A DNA stretch of 64,000 bases from Forficula auricularia. Its lineage: Eukaryota > Arthropoda > Insecta > Dermaptera > Forficulidae. The DNA is taken from NCBI GenBank assembly GCA_024734495.1, contig JALMQS010000075.1, positions 6,246,832-6,310,831 on the forward strand, read 5' to 3'. Every line of letters begins with the position of its first letter. Within the stretch, counting starts at the first letter, position 1. Positions 45,394 through 57,129 of this stretch are shown piece after piece. The notes beneath the pieces were generated by a model. It was not told where the DNA came from and did no database searches. It saw only the letters and a program-made list of their open reading frames with translations. A program made the position numbers and the translations under genes.

Positions 45394-45448
45394 CAATAAA
45401 ACTCTCAGAGTTTCAGACTAAATTTTATTGGCCCATCCTCAGTTATTG
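45394..45448 (-). ncRNA. Hammerhead ribozyme candidate (best in window)
   Basis: Minus strand in order: CAAUAA (stem I), CUGAGGA core, an extra U, stem II GGGC/GUCU around an 11-13 nt loop, GAA, ACUC-UGA-GAGU (four-pair stem III with triloop), U at the cleavage site, then UUAUUG. UUAUUG is the perfect complement of CAAUAA. This is the three-stem topology of a type I hammerhead in 55 nt. Weak points are the G-U-rich stem II and the extra U before it. Unlike the others it is not inside an obvious foldback. Cleavage has not been shown. Confidence 0.45.
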
Positions 45449-46779
45449 GCCTAGAAAAATATATAAATCGTTGTTAACATAAATTTAATAAGTAAATATC
45501 ATTATTATAACAATTTAAGTTGTTAAGGTTGGTTTTTAACTTACAATTACAGACTTATTACAATACGCACATGTGATTGAACCTAGTTTTGTCAGCAACA
45601 AGAATTTTAGCTTCATGTAGTTTATGTCGTACTTAATATTAAACATTCAAATTCAGGCGCATATAATATTAATCGAAACCACTCTAATTTATACAAATAT
45701 ATCTACTAACAAAACAGGTTTACGATGAAAAATGCTTAAGTAAATCACCCCATATTTTTGTTTACGTAGCTCATAAAAAATACAAAATTTAATTTCTTTC
45801 TATAACATTTTTATAATAATTACAAATTATAGAATTTTCATAAAAATTTCGATATATAAAAACAATTTGCATTTTATATATTAAATATAAGTTAACGATG
45901 CTATTATAGACACCTCATAAAAAGTTTGTGTCTCATTATAATGCTAGTACTAATTGAAATGTAAATAAGTTTAGATTCCGTTATTAGGATTTTTTTATTT
46001 GTTGGTTTTGATAATATATTTATTTATTCAGTGCGAATTATAGGTAGGTATATTATGATTAATAAAAAAAAGAAAATTGTTTCGATTAATACTTGCTAGT
46101 TCAGTAAAAAACGACTTTGTGTGAATAATTCTTGTTTTTATTTTGCACTTGGATAGTTTGGAAATAACTCGATATAATTTAAATGTAAAAAATTCTCATT
46201 TTCGATAGCAAACAATTTTAAATAATTTTTTAATTTAATGTTAAAATTTAGATATCTAATCATAATTTATTTAAATTTCATTAAGTGTAATTCTATACTA
46301 CTGATGTTTAAAAACGCACTTAAAGAATTGGCTTTTATTAGTAAAAACATCTTCTTCTTTAAGTACAATATTCATATTCAGCAGGAAGTATTCTTTTCAA
46401 TTACCTAAAGAGGAAAGCTGACACAAACGAGGCCTAATTTCATATTGAATTTCCACTAGCTATTTATGATGACTTGATGTTTTACTCACAATATTTCACA
46501 TTTCACTTAAAGATTGAGGCTTCGTGAACAATGATGATAACTCACCTGAAACAAAAATAAAAACAAAAATTATAACTTCTTGAAATAAATCGACTAATAT
46601 TATGTTAATTTTTTTATAAATAATTAAAAACTAATGATTTTTTTTAATTTTGAAATAAGATGGTATTTTTTAAAATTTCATCCCTAGGAAGGTCCGCGTA
46701 ATCGGATTAATATTACATTTATAAAATACAATTTTAAAGGAGTATTAGATATGTTTAAATATGTTTCAATTTCAAGAAG
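45449..46779. other. No gene recognised
   Basis: Very AT-rich without repeats that I could identify. A possible minus-strand splice-like segment near 46494-46545 was considered and not accepted. Confidence 0.35.
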
Positions 46780-46835
46780 GGATCACGGGTAGTCGAACCC
46801 AAGTACCAGACTTGCGATCCGGACAGCCATGGATC
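46780..46835 (-). repeat. tRNA-like fragment
   Basis: On the minus strand the segment has GGATC/GATCC ends, a TGGCTGTCCGG A-box-like word, a CAAGT/ACTTG stem and a GGGTTCGACTACCC T-arm. The anticodon loop has five rather than seven bases, so it is not a functional tRNA. It may be the head of a SINE. Confidence 0.35.
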
Positions 46836-48345
46836 CTAGGGTGGTCCTTATTTTGTGTATTTTCTAATTTTTACACTGACAGAGGCACATATGGTTCGAA
46901 ATAATTAAAAAAAAAATATCCCCAAAGTTTCAAGTCTCTATATTAACCTGTGCCGAACAGTGATGCAACTTTCCCATCTAAATAATATGAGATTTTTGGC
47001 ATTGAACGATCAATTTTTTATTCCGTTCAAAAAATTTGAAACTAATTAGACTTTATCCTTATAATAGTAGCTATCCTTCAGAATTTTTTACATATATACT
47101 GGGCCAGATGCTAGAAAAGTGAAAAAATTAGCTTATCCATATGAAAAATAGCGCTATATATAGCCCAATGGCATGAGTTATAGGTATATAATCCAATTTT
47201 TCAAGTTGGATAAGTTAATTTTTTCACTATTTTTGCGTCTGGCCCACTACAGGTATACAGGCCCACTACTGGAGCGTTTACATTACTACATTTTGTATAA
47301 AAAATTTTTTATTTCGATTACAATCAAGGGAGAGGAGGGATAAGTGAAAAAATATGTTTAGAAAGAAATGTTAAAAGAACTCAATAATTTAATTTCAAAA
47401 TTAAATATGTCGAAATTATAATAATATTTTTCTCATAAATAAGTACTACTGTTTATGGACATCTATGGTTGATCCACTTTGGTTATAGGCGCTCTTAAAA
47501 CTAAACACTCTTATCATATCTTAAACTAAGCAAACCAGGTTCTTTTTCAGGAGGAATGGTCTAATTTACTAAGATTTATGACTATAAAAAATAGTTTTAA
47601 ACATTATTCAATGATGTAATAATACTTATATCTTATCCCTTGAAAAAAATTATTTTCTTTGAGATACGCCCAAGTGTTCACCATATTTAGGGGAAACCAC
47701 TTTCGTGATGAAGATCTAATAATAAATAACTAAAAAAACGTCTCATAGGTTCACGTCTTCAAACCCCCTTTGTCTTATCTGAAGATAACACAATAGAGGA
47801 CTGAGTGAAGCGGAGGAGGGTAAAAATGAGCTTTTATCCTCTCATGCTTAAATCAAAATGATTCTCGAGGCTTTTCTTATTCTTTTTTGTGCACAGTTAA
47901 TAAGTCCACAGTATATGAAGATTTTATTGCGACCGTCTGTCTAGACGCCCGCCTCTTCGCACTTGAAGAATATGTCTTCGGAGCCAGCACCTTTTAATGC
48001 ACTAGATACATTTGATGCAATTGAACTAAAACCCACTTAGAAAAGCAATTTTCCAAATTAAACCATAGTTGAGGCCATCAAATAATATTTTCTTTTTAAT
48101 ATAGGTAATAAGAATTTTTATTCTTGTGTAATTTAAAGTAATTATATAACGGTTGGATTATATGTTATTATATTTTTATTAATCCATGAAAATTTCACAC
48201 GCTTGTGTGTTTAATATGATATTCTGGATGTAATGTAAAAATGTGATTATATACTTCTCACATGAACGAATGAAATGAAATGACTGAGATTTCAAATAAA
48301 AAGAAGAATTGCATAAATTGAAAGAAGGTGAAGAAAATTATGTTC
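46836..48345. other. No gene recognised
   Basis: AT-rich. Two mutually inverted stretches around 47100-47250 (GTGAAAAAATTAGCTTATCC and its near-complement) suggest a small foldback with GGGCCAGA-like ends. Nothing else is supported. Confidence 0.35.
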
Positions 48346-48357
48346 AAACATTTTAAT

Positions 48358-49243
48358 TACTGAAATCTTACTTGGAAGACAGATGGTTCCAGGTAAAGAT
48401 CGAAAATGAATTTTCACTATATCATCCCATTAGATCAGGAGTTCCTCAGGGCAGTATTCTCGGGCCATTTCTATATTCTCTATATACTGCCGACATACCA
48501 ACTTCAGAAGATATATTCATCGCAACGTATGCAGATGATACCGCTATGATGATTACAAATCCCGATCCTGTCTCAGCGTCAAATAAACTACAAGAAAGTC
48601 TCAACATCATTCAAGACTGGCTACACAGATGGAGAATTCATGTAAATGAATCAAAATCTACACATATATCATTTACAAACAAAAGAATCTCGTGCCCTCC
48701 TGTATATTTGAATTCGAGAATTATTCCAAGTGGCGACTCGGTCAGATATTTGGGATTGCATCTTGATTCACGATTAACTTGGAAAGAGCACATAATTAAA
48801 AAAGAAATGAATTAAATTTAAAATACAAAAAGATGTACTGGCTTCTTGGGAAAAATTCTCAATTGGCATTAAAATCTAAGGTACTGCTATACAAATCAAT
48901 TCTTAAACCAATTTGGACATATTCTTGTCAAATCTGGGGAATTGCCAGCGAGTCAAACATTAGTATAATACAGAGGACTCAATCCAAAATACTAAGAAAT
49001 ATCGTCAACGCTCCATGGTATGTCACCAATGCTAGCATACACAACGACCTTATCGTTCCATCGGTCAGAAAAGTCATCCTTGATCAGTATAAAAAACATA
49101 TCAAAAAATTGGAAGATCATTCGAATTCATCAGCCATCACTCTTTTGGACAACAGTTTAACTCTAAGGAGACTAAAAAAATACCACATTTTGGACATGGA
49201 AGAACGTTCTGCCACATACAGCTGGACTAATAAATTTAATTGA
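48358..49243 (+). pseudogene. Jockey-like reverse transcriptase remnant, frameshifted
   Basis: The first part (to TAA at 48813-48815) shows GVPQGSILGPFLYSLY (near 48439), the catalytic YADDTAM (near 48529) and YLGLHLDSRLTWKEHI (near 48750), all typical of jockey-type reverse transcriptases. The second part (from about 48803 to TGA-flanked end at 49243) holds the thumb/C-terminal region with LLYKSILKPIWTYSCQIWG. They lie in different frames because an A has been lost in the A-run near 48798-48803. The 5' truncation removes the endonuclease and gag-like regions. It is non-functional. Confidence 0.85.
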
Positions 49244-49397
49244 GGGATCCTTCACTGGAAGAATAACCTCTCAATTGTGTGAATGGGATATAATTGTGTT
49301 GCGTGAATGTAGAAATTTTATAAATTTTACTTATAGTCAAAATTTTATTGACTGATTGTAAAAATTCTCTTCAAACAATAAAAAAAAAAAAAAGAAA
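48358..49397 (+). mobile_element. 5'-truncated jockey-like LINE with poly(A) and 12-bp TSD
   Basis: AAACATTTTAAT flanks the copy at 48346-48357 and 49398-49409. The insert starts abruptly within the reverse transcriptase and ends in an A-rich tail (about 49379-49397), the signature of target-primed reverse transcription. Only the C-terminal half of the protein remains, and it is frameshifted. Confidence 0.85.
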
Positions 49398-49409
49398 AAA
49401 CATTTTAAT

Positions 49410-52359
49410 AGAATTTTATAAGTATATTAGAGTAAGAAATACTACTCAGAGTCGGCATTATTTGGCGGTGAAATTATCTTTCTAGAGAGGAGTTTTGTAT
49501 TTATGTACGCTATAAACCCCTAGACCCTTTGTCCGATCTGGATTAAATGCATGGTCGTAGTTAGGGGAGGAGCAAGGGGGGCCGTGCCCCCCACAAAACT
49601 CATTGCCCCCTTAGAAAAATCGAAACTCCATTATTACACTTATGTATTTCGTACACTTCCAAAATTTGTCAATTCTACTAAAAAGTTAGTTGATCTCTAA
49701 TCGGATTACACAAATTGAAATCTTGTAGTGGCTAATCAGCTGACCGGCTGATCCCCCTAGGAGCCTAGGAAAACTCCTTAACTATGGCAATGATTAAATG
49801 ACGTGCTTTAATCATTAGAACCCTAGAAAACTATAGGTATCGACACCTTGTCAGGATGACAGAGAAGTTGTGGAAACTTGCAATTTTAATGGGAACTCCA
49901 CATAGTGGTTAGAATTGTAGAATAATAATAATAATAACAGAAATAATAGTTAAATAATAATAGTTCCTGAACCTTCCCTCAACAATACAATAATAATAGA
50001 AGCTATCATCTCTACTGTTTACTGCCGATGTATAGTAAAAAATAAACCTTCTTCAAAATATTAGAATAATAGTAATAATATATAACAATCATAGCAATAG
50101 CATCAAAAATATTTTCTCAATTTGAAGACAAGATGGAATAAAAAAAATATTGTCTTTAGAAGTCATAGAGAATCATGTTTTTATTTTAGACAAAATCTAA
50201 ATAAAGAATTATGAAGAACCAAATAGGTACATACAATTTATATTCCGGTTAAGAATCATCTTTGAAATTTCTATTATCTCAAACTTTTGTATTTTTTTCA
50301 TTAATATTTTCAATTAAATATTACTTTTAAAATTTAGGCCAGACTGTTCTTTAAGATATACCTATGCTTTAAAATCAATTCCTATCCTCAATAATTAAAT
50401 CATTAATAAATTATTCTCGCAGTACTAATTAAAATCAAATAGTAAATTTGATCGCTCACTGTGTGGTCTACTAATTAAATTTATGGCTATTGCATTTTAG
50501 ATAATATATATAAATTTTTGAGGCATACTAGTATCCTAGAGTTTTGAATATTTTATTTTCCACTCTTCAGTTTCCATAGAACTTCAATATAACTCGATTT
50601 TTTACAGGAATACAATTCTTTCAAATCTTGGGGGTTCTTCGCCTTCTGGATTAACTTCTTCTTGCAACGTAACATAGTACAATCGGCTTTAAATTCATTT
50701 TAATAATTACGAATAACTTATCCTTAAATTCATTAACATTTTTCTTTGTACCCAATTCGAACCCGAATATTTTTCATTAAGTCTGCTAAAATAATTAATA
50801 ATTGATGCAACCTCGAAGTCAAGTATTTCTTCTCTCAGCAAATGAGCTATAATGTGGTTTACGAGCCTCTATTTTGATTAACAATCCTGTCAAAAGAAGA
50901 GCGTATGAGAGTGTGTTTTAATTAAATACCTGGCCAGTCCGCATCAAGAATATGTCCTTAATTAAATAAAATTTTTAATTTAATATCCAGTTCCTAACCA
51001 CTTTTTCAAATAGATTCAAATAAAATTATTATAATGAACATCTACTTTTTAGTATGTGAATTATTATGTTACAACTTTGCCAAAAATAATCGAATTGAAC
51101 ATACCTTTGTATGACAAATCGTGTTACCTGGTGGTTCATATACTGAGCCCATAGTACTATATATATGTGTACAAGTCATAAATAAAATTCTTTAATGATG
51201 GAATATTTAAAATCGCCTCTCTCTTTCTCCCTTGGATTTAATTCTAAAAGCTAAAGTTCTCTTTTGATATGGAAATTTCTATTAAAAACTAATTTTCAAC
51301 TTTCATTTCAAATTTTATTAATAAGAAATCAGTAGATATTGATGAGGGATGAACAATTCAATAAAGTAAAAAATAAAATCAGTTATCGTTAATTTTTTTT
51401 TTAGCTTTTTAAATTAATCTTAATTTTTAATACAAATGTATTATAGAGTGATAAATTGATAATAAAAATTGGTGGAAAAGTAAAGTTTTTTAAAGACTTG
51501 TAGGTACATTGTCTGTCTGCAGATTTGTTGATTTTTCAATTTTCGTCTGGTAACGGATTTAATTAGAACGCTGAAATCTGGATCAATTGTGGAGTTTATG
51601 AATCCAAACTCGAGTGTCAAATTTCAATTCATTATACATTTTTTCTCATTTCAGAATTTAATCTGTAAATACCTCCCGCTTTTCGCCATGAAAATTAAAA
51701 ATAAAGGCCTAGAAGAGAACTTTCTACGTGCTTTCGTTCTCAACTTAACACAAATAGCAGGGGTAATTTTTTTCAAACAAAAATTGTACCTACAAAGTTG
51801 ATATTTTTAAAATAGTTTCAGGAGAAATTATTAATTGCTAATGGCCCCAAAATTAAAAGGGGGTGGGTTTCTTACATAAATAATTATAAATTATTTTATT
51901 TAGTTAGAATTAAAAATATAAGAGAGGGGCCAGGCTTATGGTAAACTCATATGGGTGGACACATCAGCTTATTTTATATTAAGTTTAGTAAAAAAAAATC
52001 TTCTTTCACTTTCTAATTAGGAAAAAATAGATATTTATAATATCTCAAAAGCTCTCAGAATATAATATGAACCAACAGTTTTCGAAAATTGTTGAAATAT
52101 GAAGAAATAATTAGTTTAAAAATCCCTGTTATCCTCCAAATTGTGTAGAAAAAAAATGGAGCGCCGCCTGGTAGACTAAGGTTATGCATTCGAATGGCAC
52201 ATTCTTATAAGCGGTTGTGTATTCAGGCGCGAAATATTAAAACGTTTACTTTTGATAATTTTTTTTAAACTTAAACAATTTGATTATTAACCTTCAAAAT
52301 ACATTTATTATTATTAATTTAATAATTTTTCAAATAGAGAAAAAATTATTTAATTTAAA
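49410..52359. other. No gene; scattered repeat edges
   Basis: 49545-49615 resembles a DNA-element end rich in GGGGGGCCGTGCCCCCC. 49925-49970 has short AAT repeats. 51905-51975 is an inverted end of the ATGGTAAAG family (GGGGCCAGGCTTATGGTAAA). The frame 51589-51801 has no domain. Confidence 0.35.
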
Positions 52360-53075
52360 TCTATATCTATATATATAAAATTAAGGTTTTGTCTGTACAT
52401 TGGTCCAAATCACGCCAAATTTTGGTTGCACACGTTTCAAGCAAAATTATGAACGAAAACACCCTCAAGAAAATTCCTGTCTGTCTGTATGTATGTCTGT
52501 ATGTTTCCGTCGTTTCCAAAAAGTTGCTCACGATTTACGTAAAAACGGCTGAAGGGATTATTATGAAATTTCATATTTACATCAGATGTCTTCTAACGTA
52601 CGTTTTTAGCTATATAACGTTTTGATATTGTGACCCCAAAAGGGGTTTGGGGGGCGCACGAATGAAAATTATCAAATAACTCCTAAACTATTAACTCTAC
52701 GGCAAATTAAAAAAATTCCCCCCAAAAACCACTCCAAAAAGGGGGCGGGGTCAAAATATGAAAATTCTTGCTCTTTGACCAAACTCAACCAAATTTTGTA
52801 TACATAATCTGTGGGTCACTAGAGGGCTAGGCTAGGGTGGAGGCACGGGGATGGTGTAGTGAGGAGTGAGGGTTCAGATGAGGATCCAGAGGCTTAGTGG
52901 GGTGGGGCGGGGGTGGAGAGGGCGGGGTCCGGGGGTGGTGAGGTGGGGGCGCAGGCTGGAGTGGGAGGTTCAGGCGAGAGTCCAGAGGCGTAGAGGGGTG
53001 ATGCGGGGACTGGGGGTCCAGGGGGCGTATTCCCTGGCTAGCAAGAGGGCCGCCGAAGGCGGGCCTTGGAGCTAG
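52360..53075 (+). mobile_element. Nonautonomous Helitron
   Basis: The 5' end TCTATATCTATATATATAAA lies between A (52359) and T. The 3' end has the hairpin CCGCCGAAGGCGG (53050-53062), nine bases, then CTAG (53072-53075) before a host T. These are the TC start, 3' hairpin, CTRR end and A-T target expected of Helitrons. It is 716 bp with no Rep/helicase. The 3' part (52800-53070) is G-rich on the plus strand. The proline-rich minus-strand frame 52827-53114 and the plus frame 52866-53075 arise from that composition. The 3' end is shared with 61580-61938. Confidence 0.7.
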
Positions 53076-53393
53076 TGTATTAAAATAGGAAGCATAGTTA
53101 AGTGTTGTTTCCATTGTCTTCTCTGGTGGAGTGCTAACAACTCACAACATTGACTGGTTTGTAGTACATTAAATTTAAATGATTGCACTCATGTTCTATC
53201 CAGGTCTCCCTTTATCACTGATAAAATGAATGTAACTGAGATATGGTCTTCTGTCTTAGTGAGGAAACTAACAAGAATCTACATCAGAGCTTAACTTCTA
53301 TAGTAAACTTCTTCAGTTTTGCTATTGGTAGTTGATCTGAAGAGAATAAAATCAGCTTTCGGGCGGACTACTATTCTTACATATATTTAAGTC

Positions 53394-53882
53394 ACAGGTG
53401 ACCAATCCAAATTATATTGTGGGGCACTTTGGAAATGCATCATAACTCTGCGGGCCGCATATAAAATTAATACCCCATATTAGATTTAGACCTAATATAG
53501 ACATTGTTTTGTAGTGAAAAATTGAAACATAATGATCATTATTATTGTGTGTTACTAGTATTCTTACATGTAAACATAGATAATAATAATAATTAATGAT
53601 ACTAAACGCACATTGTAAAAAAATATATACCACTAAAAATTAAATATAAAAAATATATAAATATAAATGAAATAAAAAAAATGAAATCATTAAAAAATAA
53701 TAAGTTTTCTCATAATTTCGACAGTTAGTTTTTGAATATATGAATGCACAAATAATGTATTTTTTTTAATACATTGGTTTTCACTACTTTGGCCAATATA
53801 AAATAAATATATTTTGTAAAATTTTGATGAATCTCGCGGGCCGGAGAAATGTTCAAGGCGGGCCGCGGGTTGGCCACCCCTA
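53394..53882. mobile_element. hAT-like remnant
   Basis: The left end CAGGTGACCAATCC and right end GGGTTGGCCACCCCTA are inverted in hAT style (CAGGGGTGGCCAACCC). GCGGGCCGCAT near the left and CGCGGGCCGGAG near the right are subterminal blocks. No 8-bp duplication was recognised, so the boundaries are approximate. Confidence 0.5.
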
Positions 53883-54195
53883 TAGACCAAACTCAACCAA
53901 ATTTTTATACTTATTCAGTGGGCCCCCAGAAGACTAGAAATGCAAAAACTAACCCCTAAAATGGGAGGGAGGGTCAAAAAATGAAAATCTAGACCCTTGG
54001 ACCAAACTCAACCAAATTTCGCATAGATAACTTGTGAGCCCTCAGAAAACTAAAAATGCCAAAAATTACCACCCAAAATGGGCGGAGAAGGGTCGTATGC
54101 TGGTATTAAATATAAAAGCGTCAGCTAGTATTAAATATAAGAGGGGCCAGGTGTATGGTAAAGTCTTGTGGATGGCCACATCAATTTATTTTTTT
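53883..54195. repeat. Fragments of the ATGGTAAAG family
   Basis: Two successive diverged copies of GACCAAACTCAACCAAATTT with GTGGGCCCCC or GTGAGCCCTC downstream. These are followed at 54130-54195 by the family end AGGGGCCAGGTGTATGGTAA, then AGTC and GTGGATGGCCACATCA. The same inner words occur in the Helitron at 52770. Confidence 0.5.
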
Positions 54196-55094
54196 AATTA
54201 ATGATTCAAACATTATATGCAAATGTATGAAAATGTTGAATAATTTTTTATTTTTTCACGAAATCCTTTATTTATATTCGTTAAATTTTCTCGCGAATTT
54301 TTTTAACTTATTGCTAAAAAAAAAAAAAAAAAAAAATAGAAAGTGATGATTTTATTTGAAAATACGAAAGATTGTACAGATAATTATCTTTACTATTTCA
54401 TGAGAGTGATTTTTTCTTGTCTTCGTTTTTTCTCTTTTTATAAATTGCCAGGCAGCGCAGATATTTCAACATTTCATATTATATACTTCTTCTTCAAGTT
54501 AATAAAATTTCGAAAATATATCGTTGACAATATTTTGCTTATTTAAATGTTGCATATATTATATAAATAAATAAGTGAGATTGGTTTATTTATTAGCTTG
54601 ACACAATAGCCATTTATTTTCTATTTTATGGTAAACAAAAATTATTAGATTGAAGAGATTCTCATATTACCAGAATTATTATTTTTTTTATATTTATGAT
54701 CCATCTTTTAAATATATTTTTATTCATAATTTTAGTAATTTCTCATCATAATAAAAAATCAGTCAGAAGACTGGTTTGACGCAACACTGCTCTAATTGAA
54801 TCTATCCTGAATTGTTTTATAAATATAAAGACCAGTTCATAGCATCCATTTAAACTTGGTTTAAAGAATGAATATACGATTGTGATTATTTTTGACTCTA
54901 ATTTATATATGACGGTTAGATGGTTAGGCTGGCAGTCAAAGATAACCGGCAGCTTTTGATCTGAATAAACCATACAATCCTTAAAGTAATTTGAGCCGCG
55001 AAAGTTAAATAATGTAATCAATAATTTTTTATGTTAATTCTACATATTTAGAAAATTATTTTATTATTTTTTGAAAAGGAAACATGAATTGAGC

Positions 55095-55167
55095 ATCCGA
55101 CGGAATTCGAACCCGTGTCTCTCTCCTTTACTCGAAGAGCGCCTTACCAACTAGGCTACGGATGACC
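55095..55167 (-). repeat. tRNA-like head, left arm
   Basis: On the minus strand TAGCCTAGTTGG is a full match to the Pol III A box and GGTTCGAATTCC a near match to the B box. CATCCG/CGGATG forms an acceptor-like stem, GCC/GGC a D stem and CTCTT/AGGAG an anticodon-like stem with a seven-base loop. The loop lacks the invariant U33, so decoding function is unlikely. Confidence 0.6.
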
Positions 55168-55293
55168 TCCCCCAGGAAAAAATTAAAACTAACGTTTAAA
55201 AGTTAATTTGTCTAAAACATAAGTAACTATACTTTAAATAGAAAAATCCGCGAAAAGGAAAAATGAAATTCAATCTAAAGAGCTTTTTCTGGA

Positions 55294-55368
55294 GGGATCA
55301 TCCATAGCTGGTAAGGCGCTCTTCGCGTAAAAGAGAGAGACACGGGTTCGAATCCCGTCGGATACTCA
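55294..55368 (+). repeat. tRNA-like head, right arm
   Basis: The inverted counterpart of the left head, with a perfect B box GGTTCGAATCC, a CGGG/CCCG T stem and a CTCTT/AAGAG stem. The A box has lost three bases (TAGCTGGTAAGG), so this arm is more decayed. Confidence 0.55.
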
Positions 55369-55527
55369 ATTCATTTTTCCTTTTCATAAAATAATAAAAT
55401 AATTTTCTAAATATGTAGAATTAACATAAGAAATTATTGATTACATTATTTAACTTTCGCGGCTCAAATTGCTTTAAGAAAAAATTAAAACTAACGTTTA
55501 AAAGTTAATTTGTCTCATACAATCCTT

Positions 55528-56424
55528 CATTATCAGATGAGTAATTTTATCTAGATCTTATATTTCATTTCTTATTTATCAGTAACTTTGGTTAATATGT
55601 GGGCGTCACCTTAAATTCTAGTAAAAATTATCCGCACTCTGACAGTTATATTAACTTAAAGGATAAATCATTTCAGTTTAGTTTAACCGGAGTTGAACAA
55701 ACTAAATGTAAAATTTTTCTATATCTACACATTTCAAAGGCATCAAACTTTTATTTATATGATACATAGATCGATAGCTTGATTGATTTTAGCATTCATA
55801 GTGACGACTTCAAGACTCTCCGGAAGTAGAGATCTAAACATTGCCATAACAGAAGATTTAACTATGGGAAGCCTGAACACTTCCGTCTAATTAATTAATT
55901 TGACTAAAAGAGAAATAATTAGTATATGTTCTAATTAAATAAAAGCAAAAACCACCCTTGAAGGCCCATTGCGATTCTATTGAACATTTATAAAGTTCAA
56001 TCACCCTTTCTTTCCTTCTATAATGCAAGCTTCCGTCTTGATTTATAAATAGATGTTTCACCAAGCGTAGTCTCTCTTACTTGAAATAATCTTCTAAAGT
56101 TATCATTGTCTTCACATTTTTTTTATTGATTCATATTTCAGAAGACAATTTTCAGGTGTAACCACATTTTTAATGAGATTCGTTCATCAAAATGCACAGC
56201 GTTTCGGCCTATAATTCTAAAATCGTTTTCATGTGCTGGAGAATCCATTATTAGATACTCAAAACGTTTAAGGGTCGAAACGTTGTGAATTTTGATGAGA
56301 GTTTCTAGACTATGTAATAAAGAGCCAAAGTTTTATGTCGAATAATAAAGTTATTTCATTTTTATTGAAAAAGATTTCCTTGATCGAACATAAAATGAAT
56401 ATCTCCGTAAAAGTTTCAATTACT
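55528..56424. other. No gene; one small foldback
   Basis: 56185-56300 has two minus/plus CGAAACG hairpin remnants (56199-56233 and 56258-56284) flanked by CATCAAAATGCACA and TGTGAATTTTGATG in inverted orientation. Otherwise AT-rich. Confidence 0.35.
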
Positions 56425-56432
56425 AAATATAA

Positions 56433-56680
56433 CAGGGGTGCTCAACCTTTTGTAATACGCGAGCTACCTTTTTATACCAAGGTATAAGGGGATCGACAGG
56501 TTATAATACAAATAATACAAATAATTTGCTAACAAAGTAAATTTGGGTATTAAGTACGAAAAATTTATAAAGTTACATTCAAAAATTGAATTAAATAAAT
56601 GTAAATTCAAGGTTGGAGATCGACTAAAAACGGTCCCGCGATCGACTGGTCGATCGCGAGCTGCGGGTTGATCACCCGTG
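56433..56680. mobile_element. hAT-type nonautonomous element with exact 8-bp TSD
   Basis: The termini CAGGGGTGCTCAACC and GGTTGATCACCCGTG are inverted with two differences. AAATATAA flanks both sides (56425-56432 and 56681-56688), the eight-base duplication diagnostic of hAT. The 248-bp element has GATCGAC and CGATCGCGA blocks near the right end and no coding capacity. Confidence 0.85.
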
Positions 56681-57129
56681 AAATATAACTTTTTTTTGCG
56701 ACGAAATTTTCCCTGGAGAGAGACGGATTGGTAGAACTTTTAATTGAAACTAATGGAAGGCAGCTCAGGGGTAGTGAGGAAAGAAAAAATTAACACATAT
56801 CCAAATATAAGCAAGGTATAAGGGGATCGACAGGTTATAATACAAATAATTTGCTAACAAAGTAAATTTGCGTAATAAGTACGTAAAAATTTACAAAGTT
56901 ACATTCAAAAATTGAATTAAATAAATGTAAATTCAAGGTTGGAGATCGACTAAAAACGGTCCCGCGATCGACCAGTCGATCGCGATCTGCGGGTTGATCA
57001 CCCGTGAAATATAACTTTTTTTTTGCGACGAAATTTTCCCTGGAGAGAGACGGATTGGTAGAACTTTTAATTGAAACTAATGGAAGGCAGCTCAGGGGTA
57101 GTGAGGAAAGAAAAAATTAACACATATCC
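56478..57129. repeat. 334-bp tandem duplication spanning hAT and foldback
   Basis: The word CAAGGTATAAGGGGATCGAC starts at 56479 and again at 56813. The copied unit contains most of the hAT element, its right target duplication and the left part of the next foldback. The second copy lacks about ten bases of an AATACAAAT repeat and has a few changes. The duplication arose after both insertions were in place. Confidence 0.8.

Larger units (their letters stand above)
54983..55515. mobile_element. Inverted tRNA-like retroposon (foldback) with 12-bp TSD
   Basis: The target word CATACAATCCTT occurs at 54971-54982 and 55516-55527. Between lie inverted arms that each contain a tRNA-like head: minus strand about 55095-55167 and plus strand about 55294-55368. 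Arm ends share AATTTGAGCCGCGAAAGTTAA. A 40-bp segment starting GAAAAAATTAAAACTAACG appears both in the centre (55175) and at the right end (55482), in direct orientation. A single arm end recurs at 59849-59912. A 12-bp duplication implies retroposition of an already inverted template. Confidence 0.75.

Noticed and set aside
46494..46545. Minus-strand segment with splice-like edges (TTTGTTTCAG and GTGAGT)
   Set aside because: All frames hit stops within about 50 bases and the composition is that of the AT-rich background.
52827..53114. Proline-rich minus-strand frame of 95 codons
   Set aside because: It lies inside the Helitron's G-rich 3' part and runs through its terminal hairpin.
54119..54130. 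GCGTCAGCTAGT, a possible Helitron 3' end
   Set aside because: No hairpin stands at the required distance upstream of CTAG.
55294..55368. Functional tRNA gene
   Set aside because: The anticodon-like loop lacks U33, the A box is damaged, and the unit lies in a foldback retroposon.
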